Source of the DNA: Bacteroidales bacterium UBA1800
GTDB lineage: Bacteria > Bacteroidota > Bacteroidia > Bacteroidales > VadinHA17
Direction of reading: 5' to 3'
Length of the DNA: 38,277 nt
Assembly: GCA_002319915.1 (NCBI GenBank)
Contig: DCFQ01000043.1
Location: 17,302 to 55,578, forward strand
A model generated the notes under the pieces. That model searched no databases. It saw only the letters and a program-made list of their open reading frames with translations, and was not told the DNA's origin. How positions within the stretch are numbered: position 1 is the first letter of the stretch; each line of letters begins with the position of its first letter. The translations under genes were made by a program, and so were the position numbers. Of this stretch, positions 25,733-34,791 are shown piece after piece.

Positions 25733-27013
25733 TCAGATCAGGGCAGCGAGTGCGGCACCGATAAGGCTCGATTGCTGAACCTCGGTAAATTCAACATACC
25801 GGGCCCTGCCGTCACTCAGGAACTCACCGAGATATTTTTCAAACCTTTCCCTCAGCCTGAACATTTTGTAAAAGGTTGTTCCATCAATCGTTATCAGTAC
25901 CGGCTTAGAGGGCGATTTCCCCCTGCCGGTCTTGAGTACAACCGCAGCTATGTTCGAGGCCACCAGCTTTGCAGCACGGTCGATCAGGGTGTCAATTATC
26001 ACCCTGGCGCTTTCTGAATCAATTCTTTCTGATGACAACGTTTTCAGGGGATTATCGACCGATCCGTCATTCCGTGCAAAATCACTGGCATCATTTGAAG
26101 TGAGCCCTGAAAGATTATTCAACAAGGCAGCTGATCCCGCGCTCAGCACCCCTTCCAATCCCGCGGCTTTAAGGACCGTCAGGCAGAGTCCGCCGAAGTA
26201 ACCACCTGAGAACATTTTTTCAAATGAGTAATTCCCCGGGTCCATGGTGGAATTGTCGAGGAGAAGGTCCAGGTCGGTCCTTGGTGCTTTTGCGAAATTC
26301 CCTGATTCAATGTTGATTATCTGGCTCTTGCCGCTATCGAGGTTCCTGTTCTTGATAATATTGCGGTTACGTTCGATATAGCAGGTGTTCGTTCCTGTCC
26401 CGAGGATGTACCCGATAAATGAATCGAACTGTTTTCCCGGTGATGCTGACTTGCCTGCCAGCAGCGTTGCCACCGTATCATTAAGCAGTACCAGGTGTTT
26501 TCCCGGTGTCCCGAGGCTTTCCAGGAGGTTCATGCCGATGAGCTGCCCGACCACTTCAGGCGCCTGCACTTCCTTGCAGAACTGGATAAGGCGGCCGTCC
26601 CGGTTGGGGAGAATTTCGGTCGGGTAAGAGAAGCAGAAGCCGATCCTTTCGCTCTTTTCTGCCAGGGGTCTCACATAATCGGCCATTATGCTGAAGAATT
26701 CACGGGACGATACTTCCCTGTCAAGCCCGGGCATCCTGAAGTTTTTGATTTCGCCGCAGACAAGGGTACCTTTCTGGTCGAAGCTTATCAGCGCGGTCCT
26801 GAAGTTAGTCCCGCCTGCGTCGATTGCCAGGACCGGAACATCGGTGAGAAAATCGTTCTCCGCTTCGATATAGGTGGGGATCATCCGGAGAGAGCCTCCT
26901 TTCCCTCCGAGCCCGGTCTCCATTTCATTGATAAAGATATCCACAAGGCCCTGCATATCTATGTCGGAAGCCCTGAGCCTGTGATCCTCAAGGAATTGTT
27001 TAGCGCTTTTCAT
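25733..27013 (-). CDS. Hexokinase (eukaryote-like, Bacteroidota type)
   Basis: A 426-residue cytoplasmic sugar kinase (PF00349/PF03727 fold). Phosphate-1 motif LAIDAGGTNFRTALISF is at residues 62-78, the catalytic Asp179 sits in LLNDTVATLLAG, and the phosphate-2 segment is GYILGTGTNT (201-210). The late segment PVLITIDGTTFYKMF fits the hexokinase adenosine region. It turns glucose, mannose or a related hexose into the 6-phosphate with ATP. It is the last gene of a minus-strand operon behind deoC (29-base gap) and a secreted hydrolase-like gene, which fits priming of a sugar released by the PUL. Confidence 0.93.
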   Translation of the reverse strand: MKSAKQFLEDHRLRASDIDMQGLVDIFINEMETGLGGKGGSLRMIPTYIEAENDFLTDVPVLAIDAGGTNFRTALISFDQKGTLVCGEIKNFRMPGLDREVSSREFFSIMADYVRPLAEKSERIGFCFSYPTEILPNRDGRLIQFCKEVQAPEVVGQLIGMNLLESLGTPGKHLVLLNDTVATLLAGKSASPGKQFDSFIGYILGTGTNTCYIERNRNIIKNRNLDSGKSQIINIESGNFAKAPRTDLDLLLDNSTMDPGNYSFEKMFSGGYFGGLCLTVLKAAGLEGVLSAGSAALLNNLSGLTSNDASDFARNDGSVDNPLKTLSSERIDSESARVIIDTLIDRAAKLVASNIAAVVLKTGRGKSPSKPVLITIDGTTFYKMFRLRERFEKYLGEFLSDGRARYVEFTEVQQSSLIGAALAALI

Positions 27014-27029
27014 CTGTTTTATATAATTA

Positions 27030-27075
27030 TTTCCCTATTTCTTTATCTCCCTTTCTCCCTTTCTCCTCCCCTTCC
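27030..27075. repeat. Pyrimidine-rich CCCTTTCT tract at the deoC end
   Basis: An almost pure C/T tract on the plus strand carries several CCCTTTCT units. On the minus strand it is purine-rich and encodes the last residues of DeoC (Gly-Glu-Arg-Glu-Lys-Gly-Arg) before running into the hexokinase leader. It may act as ribosome-binding purines for the hexokinase gene or be a slippage-prone repeat. Confidence 0.45.
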
Positions 27076-27780
27076 AAACCTCATTTCCGCCTCTTTCAGC
27101 ATTGCCTCAGTGGCTGTGGCGCCCGAACGGGTGGCCCCTGCTTCCTTCATCCTGAGCAGGTCGTCGAGTGTCCTGACACCCCCGGCACACTTTACCTGGA
27201 CACCAGGTCCGGAGTGTTTTCTCATCAGCCTGATATCCTCAATCGTGGCCCCCCTATAATTGTAATTCCCATCGGGAAGCTTCACAAATCCATAGCCTGT
27301 CGATGTCTTGACAAAATCTGCGCCTGCTCTTGTGCATATCTCGCAAAGGCGGATCTTGTCCTCTGTCGCATTGACATAATCGGTTTCGAAAATAACCTTC
27401 ACAATGGCATTATTCCTGTGGCATGTATCAGTGACAGCACGAATCTCATTTTCAACGTATTCCCAATCCCCGCCAAGGGCCTTTCCGATATTGATCACCA
27501 TATCGATTTCCACCGCTCCTTCAAGGCAGGCCTGCCCGGCCTCATACACTTTTACCGCGGTGGAGCTGTTCCCATGGGGAAAACCAATCACGCATCCCAC
27601 CTTAACGTCACTTCCCCTGAGCAGGGCAGCTGCCTGCTTAACTGCGTAGGGTTTTATGCACACCGAGGCAACATCCCACTTCTGCGCAATTTCACACTGT
27701 TTTTTAAGGTCATTATCAGTGAAGGTGGGTTGCAGGATCGAATGATCGATCATCTTCGCCAGTTCTTTTACTTTATCCAT
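27043..27780 (-). CDS. deoC: Deoxyribose-phosphate aldolase
   Basis: A 245-residue class I aldolase that splits 2-deoxy-D-ribose 5-phosphate into acetaldehyde and glyceraldehyde 3-phosphate. Key residues match the family: Schiff-base Lys158 in DFVKTSTGYG, the second Lys197 in VKCAGGVRT, Asp93 in VEIDMVINIG and the SGATAT phosphate site near 219-224. The last seven residues come from a purine-rich repeat and look added. It sits between the TIM-barrel hydrolase gene (71 bases) and hexokinase (29 bases), inside a PUL, which is unusual for a nucleoside-salvage enzyme. A different aldolase substrate cannot be excluded. Confidence 0.95.
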   Translation of the reverse strand: MDKVKELAKMIDHSILQPTFTDNDLKKQCEIAQKWDVASVCIKPYAVKQAAALLRGSDVKVGCVIGFPHGNSSTAVKVYEAGQACLEGAVEIDMVINIGKALGGDWEYVENEIRAVTDTCHRNNAIVKVIFETDYVNATEDKIRLCEICTRAGADFVKTSTGYGFVKLPDGNYNYRGATIEDIRLMRKHSGPGVQVKCAGGVRTLDDLLRMKEAGATRSGATATEAMLKEAEMRFGRGGEREKGR

Positions 27781-27851
27781 CTCAAGAACATATTAATTTT
27801 AAATTCAGACACTTATCCTGACAATATCCAACCGGTCCGCGTGATCTCCTT

Positions 27852-29864
27852 TCAGAGCACTTCGAGTATTGAATAAAGACTCAATTCAGGCACCCTGACA
27901 ACTGAGAACCCATTGGAACGGCTGATCTTAAGCTCTTTTCCTTCAGGCTGGAGAATGATCTTTGAGGGCGACACCGGCAGCTTCAGCCTTATTGTTAAAT
28001 TATTAACAACAGGTATCTCATCATACCCAATTGTGTTCTTTCCCATATGATCACCTGCCGTATTCACCAGGCTGACGTACAGTTTTCCCCCGAGCCTGTT
28101 AAGTGCCACATGGACCAGGCTGGAGCCGGTGACCTCAGCAATTTTTTCCGGCATCAGTCCGTCAATGACCTCTGAGATGAAATCACGCAGAACAAAGTTC
28201 CTGTATTCAGAATACAATGTGCCTGCATTGAAATAAATCCCTGCAATTTTCCCCTTGCCAATGCTTGCAACGGATGCCGAAGGGAAAGCGGACTTATCCC
28301 TGAAATCGCTTCCGTCATAGAACATCGAAAGAGCGGTTGCTGCCGGTCCAAGCCTTGTTTTAAGGATCTCCGGCCTGATGGCTCCGATCCTCCCGCCCGC
28401 CGTAATGAACGCCGGTCCGGATTGAGATCTCTCCGCCGATTCAATTCCAAGCTCTTCCGTGAACATAAGTGACGCATCGGGCCCGATAAGGAGGAGATTG
28501 CCGCCGTTCTTGACATAATCCTTCATCTCTTCAATCATCGCGCCGTCGAGAAAATCACACTCAGGCACAATGATCAGAGGGTAACTGTTCTTCTTCCCCG
28601 TCAGGTTATGTTCCATCCTGATTTCGACGGGATGCTGGCCGTCGAGGATTGAATAAAGAGCTCCCTGCAGCTTCCCTGTCGGGCCGGCATATGCGGTGGA
28701 TGCATTTCTCTGGTACGAAGCCGCCGGATAAAGAAGAGCTATCTGCGGTACCGGGACTGCCTTGTGACAGAATTCCTGCCTTTCGCGGCAGAACTTCCCG
28801 ATATCCGCCATCATTCCGGCAATCCAGGGTTTTATCGAAAGATCGCGGTTCTGCTGGAAATAGAACTGGACCCCTCCTCCCATCGCCATTATCTCGGACG
28901 CCTCCTGCTCGAGCTGAACTGCCGATTTAATGTTCATGGGCATCTCGCCACCGTCCCAGGAAAACCCCCAGGCCATAAGATCCCACGGCTTACCCTGGGA
29001 AGCAAGGCACCGTGCTTCGAATGCCGACCTGTAAACGCCATTCTGGGGAGTGACATCTCCCGACAGGAAATCAACATTCGCAGCGACCTTCTCAGGCATC
29101 AGGCTTGAATATGACCAGTTGCTCGTTACCTGGAATCCCGGATCATATTCATGGATCGCATCGATATATTTCATTAAATGTTCCCGGAAAAGCTCCCTGG
29201 TAAACTCAAGGAATTCCGGGTAATATTTATCGCCTGGCTTGCGGGGGATGTCCGTAATGCCGGTCTCCCTGGTGAAGCGGTTAAGAGAGGCCTGCCCCCA
29301 ATCGGGCTCCACTGCCCAGCATTCCCCGTCTATCCAGGCGCCGTCGACGTGATAGACGGAACTGAGCTCTTTAAGCTGGGGGATCATCAGCGAATCTAGA
29401 TAGGGGCTGAAAAATGAGGTCAGTCGGGTGCTGCGTTCACCGTTGGCATTTACCATGGCCCAGGCCGGGTGTTCCCGGACCGCCTTGCTGTCCCATACCC
29501 CGGAGTAATGCATGTAAAGCGCGACACCGTTCTTTTCGGTCACCTCCCTGAAAAGCTTTAGCGGATCCTTTTCAAAACCGTTGACGTGAAATCCGGCCTT
29601 CGTGGGATAGCTCGAAATTCCGGGGTGTCCCTTGCAGTCGATCTGGATAAAATCGGGCCTGACCTTTGTCAGGAATGTATCTACCATGGCATAGGTAAGG
29701 CTCCTGCCGGCATCTGTAATATCCTCGCTTGCATGGAGGTCAAAGTGCACGCCGAAAAAGGAATCAGCCCTTCTGGGCTTATGGTTCCTTTCAGTTGTCT
29801 GCGCCTGTGCTGCCATATTGATTAATGCAAGAAAAATAAATATATTTGATCTGGAGAACATCAT
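27852..29864 (-). CDS. Secreted TIM-barrel glycosidase-like protein with GATase-like domain
   Basis: A 670-residue exported protein, signal peptide about 1-22. A barrel-like region (about 35-370) opens with FFGVHFDLHA and includes VRPDFIQIDCKGHPG, the WDSKAVREHPAW segment and HVDGAWIDGECWA. Asp179 in that last motif stands where GH29-like barrels carry a catalytic Asp. A Rossmann-like segment follows (about 385-480, with IALLYPAAS and YPLIIVPECDF) that resembles the beta-galactosidase trimerisation or glutamine-amidotransferase-like fold, then a beta-sandwich tail. GH29 or GH42-like ancestry is plausible; the family and substrate are not assigned. It is the first gene of the operon with deoC and hexokinase and is divergent from the GH67-like gene, 99 bases away. 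Confidence 0.75.
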   Translation of the reverse strand: MMFSRSNIFIFLALINMAAQAQTTERNHKPRRADSFFGVHFDLHASEDITDAGRSLTYAMVDTFLTKVRPDFIQIDCKGHPGISSYPTKAGFHVNGFEKDPLKLFREVTEKNGVALYMHYSGVWDSKAVREHPAWAMVNANGERSTRLTSFFSPYLDSLMIPQLKELSSVYHVDGAWIDGECWAVEPDWGQASLNRFTRETGITDIPRKPGDKYYPEFLEFTRELFREHLMKYIDAIHEYDPGFQVTSNWSYSSLMPEKVAANVDFLSGDVTPQNGVYRSAFEARCLASQGKPWDLMAWGFSWDGGEMPMNIKSAVQLEQEASEIMAMGGGVQFYFQQNRDLSIKPWIAGMMADIGKFCRERQEFCHKAVPVPQIALLYPAASYQRNASTAYAGPTGKLQGALYSILDGQHPVEIRMEHNLTGKKNSYPLIIVPECDFLDGAMIEEMKDYVKNGGNLLLIGPDASLMFTEELGIESAERSQSGPAFITAGGRIGAIRPEILKTRLGPAATALSMFYDGSDFRDKSAFPSASVASIGKGKIAGIYFNAGTLYSEYRNFVLRDFISEVIDGLMPEKIAEVTGSSLVHVALNRLGGKLYVSLVNTAGDHMGKNTIGYDEIPVVNNLTIRLKLPVSPSKIILQPEGKELKISRSNGFSVVRVPELSLYSILEVL

Positions 29865-29963
29865 AGCTGTCCGTTTTCCATAAAGATAGGTATGTTTTTA
29901 TTCATCCCTGACCGTCCCGAGAGATAAAAAAATCCAATATCCGCATTTCTAAAACCTACGTTC

Positions 29964-32462
29964 ATGAAAAGATCTTTTCCTGCTGTGCTTATGATTTGTT
30001 CGGCCCTGCTTAGTTCATGTTCGGGGACAAATCATACAGAAATTGTAATTCCTGCCAATCCGGGCAGGATCGAACAGCTTGCAGCCAGGGAGCTGCGCAG
30101 ATATATCTTCCTCAGGTCAGATGAACTGGCCAGAATCGCAACTGCCGATAAACCAGGATCATACAGATCATCTGTCTTTCTGACGATCGACACGGCCCTG
30201 GGTAATGAGGAATTCACCCTGCAAACCCGACGGGAAGGGAACACCGAGCGCCTGGATATTTCAGGCGGATCACCCCAGGCCCTGCTTTACGGGGCTTATG
30301 AATTTGCCGAATGGATGGGGATCCGTTTCTATCTCCATGGTGATGTCATTCCCGACAAAAAGATTAGATTCAGCATACCTGACCTTGATATCCGAAGGAT
30401 GCCACTGTTTGAAACCAGGGGCATACTTCCGTTCCATGATTTTCCCGAAGGACCCGACTGGTGGAATGAAGATGATTACAAAGAGGTGATCTCGCAGCTG
30501 CCCAAGCTCAAAATGAACTTCATCGGACTTCACACATATCCCTGGAGGACCGGGTTCAACGGCGAAGGTCAAAAATCGGAGCCCCTGGTCTGGATAGGCA
30601 AAGAGGACCAGGTTAACAGTGACGGAACGGTAAAGAGCGCCTATCCCGTTCTCCATTTCCACACCGCAGACAGTACGTGGGGTTACAAGCCTGCCAACAC
30701 TTCTTCATTCCTGTCGGGTGCCTGGCAGCTTTTCGAGACCGCCAACTACGGGGCCGAATACATGAAAGGCCTTTCTCCCTGGCCCCACACTCCTGAAGAG
30801 AACATTGCCATTTTCAACAAATCAGGAAGATCCTTCTCATCTGCATTCACGTTGGCAAAAGAGCTGGGGGTAAAAGTCTGTGTAGGAACAGAATCCCCAC
30901 TGATCGTGCCTCAGCCTGAATTGCAGCGTGCCGGCCTGAAAAGTATCACCCCCGGGGAGACCAAAGAGTATTACAGGGGGACCTTTTCCAGGATAATGAA
31001 AACATATCCCATAGATTATTACTGGCTTTGGACACCGGAAGGATGGACCTGGAGCGGAGTGGACGACAAGCTTGTTGCCGGGACCGAGGCAGACATGAAG
31101 GTAGCCCGTGAAGCATTGCATGAACTCGGGGACCCGTTTGTCCTTGCGACCTGTGGCTGGGTACTTGGCCCTCCCCGGGACAGGACGGAATTTGACCGGA
31201 TCCTGCCAAAAGAGATGCCATTCAGCTGTATTAACAGGGGACTTGGCTATACCCCGGTCGATAAGGGCTTCGCAGGAATTTCGGGAAGGCAAAAATGGTC
31301 AATTCCCTGGATGGAGGATGATCCCGCACTCCTCACCGCACAGCTCTGGGCAGGCAGGATGCGCAGGGATGCCCTCGATTCCAGGAAATACGGATGCACC
31401 GGATTGATGGGGATCCACTGGAGGACAAAGATCATTTCCCCGACCATAAGCGCCCTTGCAAAGGCTGCCTGGGAGTGCGACAGCTATGACCAGTCAGCGG
31501 CAGGCCGGGACCTGCCTGTCGATGATTTTTACTCCGATTGGGTAAAATCGGAATTCGGAATTGCGGAGCCGGCCCTGGAAAAGATATTCACCTCGCTTGA
31601 CGGTAAAGGGACAGAGGCCGGCGAAGGGAACAAGGGAGATGCAATGCTGAATGCCGCCGACTGGATCCACGGACCTGGAGGACTGATGACCAATAAAAGC
31701 ATCCAGGACCTGGAGGAAAGGATCGGACGATATGGATTCCTGGCTGAAATGGAATCTGTGCGAAAGAAGATCTCCGGTGCCGGTAACCTCGAGCGGTTTG
31801 ATTACTGGCTCAATGTCCTTAAATTCAATAAAGCGGCCCTTGAGACAGCAAAAATTCAGGTCGAGCTCAACTCGTTGGCCGACAGCATAAAAAAAGAGAC
31901 CTCACAACCCATCAGGCTCGACCTGGCAAGAAATGCAGCGCTCCCGAAAAGGATCGGGCTGGCAGAAAAATGGGAGGAGATGAACCGGTATCTGCTTGCT
32001 TTTGCTTCCACGACCGGTGAAATGGGAACCATAGCAAACCTTGAAATGCACAATATCAGGATGAACGGGAACCTCACCGGGCATGACGAATTCCTTAAAT
32101 CAATCCTGGGGACAGACCTCCCCGGCAAAGCTGCCGTGAGCACGAAATACCAGGGAAAGACCAGGATCGTCTGCACGACCAACAGGGGTGTTCTCAACAA
32201 GGGAGAGGACCTGTCATTCAGGGTCAGGGTTTTGTCGGAGAGTGATAATATCTCGGGTACGGTCTTTTACAGGCCCCTGGGATCGAAAAAATATTCAAGG
32301 GTTGAGCTGACCGGTGCCGGGTCACATGTTTTCGATGCAAAAATCAAATCTGCCCTTATCCCCGACGATTTTGAGTACTACATCGAGGTCAGCGACGGCA
32401 CCGGGGTCGTCCGCTACCCAGCAACCTTTGATAAAATAAATAACTCTGTAATTGTCCTTTAG
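29964..32462 (+). CDS. GH67-N/GH20-like lipoprotein glycosidase
   Basis: An 832-residue lipoprotein with a canonical lipobox, LLSSC (Cys19). The N-terminal region (about 30-150) has the alpha/beta layout of the GH67 N-terminal or GH20b domain, with EQLAARELRRYIFLRS and SGGSPQALLYGAYEFAEWMG, the latter also typical of GH20b domains. A TIM-barrel-like middle (about 150-530) includes LPKLKMNFIGLHTYPWR and DYYWLWTPEGWTW, then helical and beta tails. Alpha-glucuronidase-type activity is one option, but I cannot point to a catalytic pair and make no substrate claim. It heads the plus-strand group before the GH36 gene. Confidence 0.7.
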   Translation: MKRSFPAVLMICSALLSSCSGTNHTEIVIPANPGRIEQLAARELRRYIFLRSDELARIATADKPGSYRSSVFLTIDTALGNEEFTLQTRREGNTERLDISGGSPQALLYGAYEFAEWMGIRFYLHGDVIPDKKIRFSIPDLDIRRMPLFETRGILPFHDFPEGPDWWNEDDYKEVISQLPKLKMNFIGLHTYPWRTGFNGEGQKSEPLVWIGKEDQVNSDGTVKSAYPVLHFHTADSTWGYKPANTSSFLSGAWQLFETANYGAEYMKGLSPWPHTPEENIAIFNKSGRSFSSAFTLAKELGVKVCVGTESPLIVPQPELQRAGLKSITPGETKEYYRGTFSRIMKTYPIDYYWLWTPEGWTWSGVDDKLVAGTEADMKVAREALHELGDPFVLATCGWVLGPPRDRTEFDRILPKEMPFSCINRGLGYTPVDKGFAGISGRQKWSIPWMEDDPALLTAQLWAGRMRRDALDSRKYGCTGLMGIHWRTKIISPTISALAKAAWECDSYDQSAAGRDLPVDDFYSDWVKSEFGIAEPALEKIFTSLDGKGTEAGEGNKGDAMLNAADWIHGPGGLMTNKSIQDLEERIGRYGFLAEMESVRKKISGAGNLERFDYWLNVLKFNKAALETAKIQVELNSLADSIKKETSQPIRLDLARNAALPKRIGLAEKWEEMNRYLLAFASTTGEMGTIANLEMHNIRMNGNLTGHDEFLKSILGTDLPGKAAVSTKYQGKTRIVCTTNRGVLNKGEDLSFRVRVLSESDNISGTVFYRPLGSKKYSRVELTGAGSHVFDAKIKSALIPDDFEYYIEVSDGTGVVRYPATFDKINNSVIVL

Positions 32463-32538
32463 CGGCCAATCCACCGGGCTTCTGGGAAGAACCGGGATCA
32501 ATATGCACCCGCTGTAACCGTATTAATACTGACTCAGG

Positions 32539-34683
32539 ATGAATAGATTGTCTCTTATTGTTCTCGGGGTCTGCATCATGCAGGCAATTTCCGCACAGAC
32601 ATGGTATAAGCTGTCAGGCAACGTACTGACCCTGGATAACGGCTCGGTAATCAGAGGAATAAACTATTCGGGCGACAGCCTCGCCACAGGGTTGCTGAGG
32701 CTTGAAAGCTCCGATCGCAATTTTGTAAGATCAGGATCTCCGGAGTTCAGCTTTTTTTTGGACGGAGCCAGGGTTGACGGCTTTACAGGATGGAAGCTCT
32801 CAGACTGGAAGAGTTCGACTGATGCCTCGGGGGGAAAAGGGGTCACACTAGTGCTCGACGGGAAGGGCACGGCAAGTGCTCTCCGGCTTGAGATCACATA
32901 CCTGCTCTATCCGGGGCTTCCGCTGGTAAGGAAAAAGCTTGGATTCACGAACATGTCCCGGGCTGATCTTAAGATTGAAGCCGTTGATATCGAGAATCTT
33001 GAACTGAACATTGATTTTGTTTCCACATGGGTCTACCACAATTATGCAAGGATGAAGCAGCTCGGGACCTTCATCGGGGACTGGGATGATCCGGTAGCAG
33101 TGATCCACAACACCACTTTGCATTCAGGGATTGCCGTGGGGAATGAGGCACCCGGGGTGCTTAAAAGGACGGCCTTTCACACCGTCGGCAACAATATGGA
33201 AGCCGGGCTGACCCATCCGGAGCAGCCATTCCCTTTCAGAAAATGGCTGAAACCCGGGGAAAAGTGGGAATCCCCGGCTGTGTTTACTGCCCTGTATTCA
33301 GATTCGGACGATGGTTACAGCGTCATTGACGGAACAGTCAACAAATTTGTAAGGAGCTATCTGGGATCGAGGATCTCACAGATCAGAGAGAAGCCGTTGT
33401 TCGTTTACAATACCTGGTACCCGTTCCGGACGTTTGTCAGCGATTCACTGATCAGGGAAGTGGCCAAAGCGGCATCCGACTGCGGGATTAAGGAATTCGT
33501 GATCGACGACGGGTGGCAGTACAACGAGGGCAGGAGGTCATCCGACAAGGGCTGGGGCGGCAATTACGGAGATTGGCTGCCCGACCTGAATAAATTCCCA
33601 AGCTCCCTCTCCTCAACATTCAGTTACATACGATCGCTCGGCATGAAACCCGGGCTCTGGATAAGCATAGGATCAGCCACTGCCGATTCCAAAGTCTTCC
33701 GTGAGCATCCCGGCTGGTTCATCCGCACAGCATCAGGCAACCCGGGCAACAATCATACTCCATCGGCCGACAACGACTTTTACACCAGCTGCTTCGGGAC
33801 GGAATGGTTCGGGTATATCAAATCTGTCATCCTGAGACTGGTAAAAGATTATGGGCTTGCCTATGCAAAGCTCGACCTGTCGGTGGTCACAAGCGCCTAT
33901 ATCACCGATCCCTCAGTCTCGGGATGCTATGCGACCGACCATCCGGGCCACCGCGACCATGCCGAATCGTTTATTGCCATCTACCAGAATGTACTGAAGC
34001 TTTTCGACGAGCTGCACGCCGAAGCTCCCGACCTGTTCATCGACTGTACTTTTGAAACCGCCGGCAAACTTCAGCTGCAGGATTACGCATTCGCCGGGCA
34101 TGCTGAAGGTAACTGGCTTTCAAACATTGAAGAGCTCTTCCCTACCGGTGCCCTGAGGATGCGTCAGCTTGCATGGTGGAGGTCGCCTGCCCTTCCTGCA
34201 GGGTCGCTTGTCGTCGGGAACCTTCCTGTCGACGGAAAGAATTTCATATTCAGCCTTAAATCATTGCTGGGCACACTTCCGATCGTCCTCGGCGATCCCA
34301 GGAAACTGAGCCCCGGTGAAAGGTCGGGCATAAAACAATGGTCAGGGTGGATGGAAGCGATGCAGAAGAAGTATGATTATATGTCGTTCAGGCAGGACCT
34401 TCCGGGATTCGGGGAGCCATCGGAAGGTTCATGGGACGGATGGGCGAGGATAAACACCGACATGAAGAGCGGTGGAATAGTGGGGGTCTTCAGGCAGGGA
34501 GCCCTTGAAAACTCACGAACGGTATTTATCAATGGCCTTGATCCAGGGAAAAAATATTTTATCCGGCTTGCCCCGGAAGGGAAACCGGTGGCGGAATTTA
34601 CCGGGAAACAGCTTTCAACTATCGGGTTCAGGGTCTCCTTTAAGGATCTTTATGACGCAAGTGTTTTTGAAATAAGCCAGTAG
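32539..34683 (+). CDS. GH36-like alpha-galactosidase
   Basis: A 714-residue secreted enzyme (signal about 1-19, ending ISA). The N-terminal beta-sandwich (about 20-270) leads into a (beta/alpha)8 barrel. Visible GH36/GH27 motifs are FVIDDGWQYN (Asp323, Asp324), the GLWISIG strand near 373-379 and the nucleophile candidate Asp446 in YAKLDLS. The acid/base region differs from the usual WTSDNTD: here it reads WLSNIEE with Asn529 in place of the Asp. Activity on alpha-galactosides is the likely role, but mechanism or substrate may differ. It lies 76 bases after the GH67-like gene and 108 before the plug-only gene. Confidence 0.82.
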   Translation: MNRLSLIVLGVCIMQAISAQTWYKLSGNVLTLDNGSVIRGINYSGDSLATGLLRLESSDRNFVRSGSPEFSFFLDGARVDGFTGWKLSDWKSSTDASGGKGVTLVLDGKGTASALRLEITYLLYPGLPLVRKKLGFTNMSRADLKIEAVDIENLELNIDFVSTWVYHNYARMKQLGTFIGDWDDPVAVIHNTTLHSGIAVGNEAPGVLKRTAFHTVGNNMEAGLTHPEQPFPFRKWLKPGEKWESPAVFTALYSDSDDGYSVIDGTVNKFVRSYLGSRISQIREKPLFVYNTWYPFRTFVSDSLIREVAKAASDCGIKEFVIDDGWQYNEGRRSSDKGWGGNYGDWLPDLNKFPSSLSSTFSYIRSLGMKPGLWISIGSATADSKVFREHPGWFIRTASGNPGNNHTPSADNDFYTSCFGTEWFGYIKSVILRLVKDYGLAYAKLDLSVVTSAYITDPSVSGCYATDHPGHRDHAESFIAIYQNVLKLFDELHAEAPDLFIDCTFETAGKLQLQDYAFAGHAEGNWLSNIEELFPTGALRMRQLAWWRSPALPAGSLVVGNLPVDGKNFIFSLKSLLGTLPIVLGDPRKLSPGERSGIKQWSGWMEAMQKKYDYMSFRQDLPGFGEPSEGSWDGWARINTDMKSGGIVGVFRQGALENSRTVFINGLDPGKKYFIRLAPEGKPVAEFTGKQLSTIGFRVSFKDLYDASVFEISQ

Positions 34684-34791
34684 CACCTCATTCATTATTA
34701 TTTTGTTCCGGGATTACTCCCAAAGGCTCCCTTACGTGTCATATACCCGGTAATACCAATCCGAAGAAGAAAGATAAAATCAACTGCAAAC

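Noticed and set aside
26495..27259. Plus-strand 254-codon open frame
   Set aside because: It is antisense to hexokinase and deoC, both of which show full catalytic motifs; no start context or family features in the plus frame.
27214..27876. Plus-strand 220-codon open frame
   Set aside because: Antisense to deoC and to the end of the hydrolase gene, with no recognisable domain.
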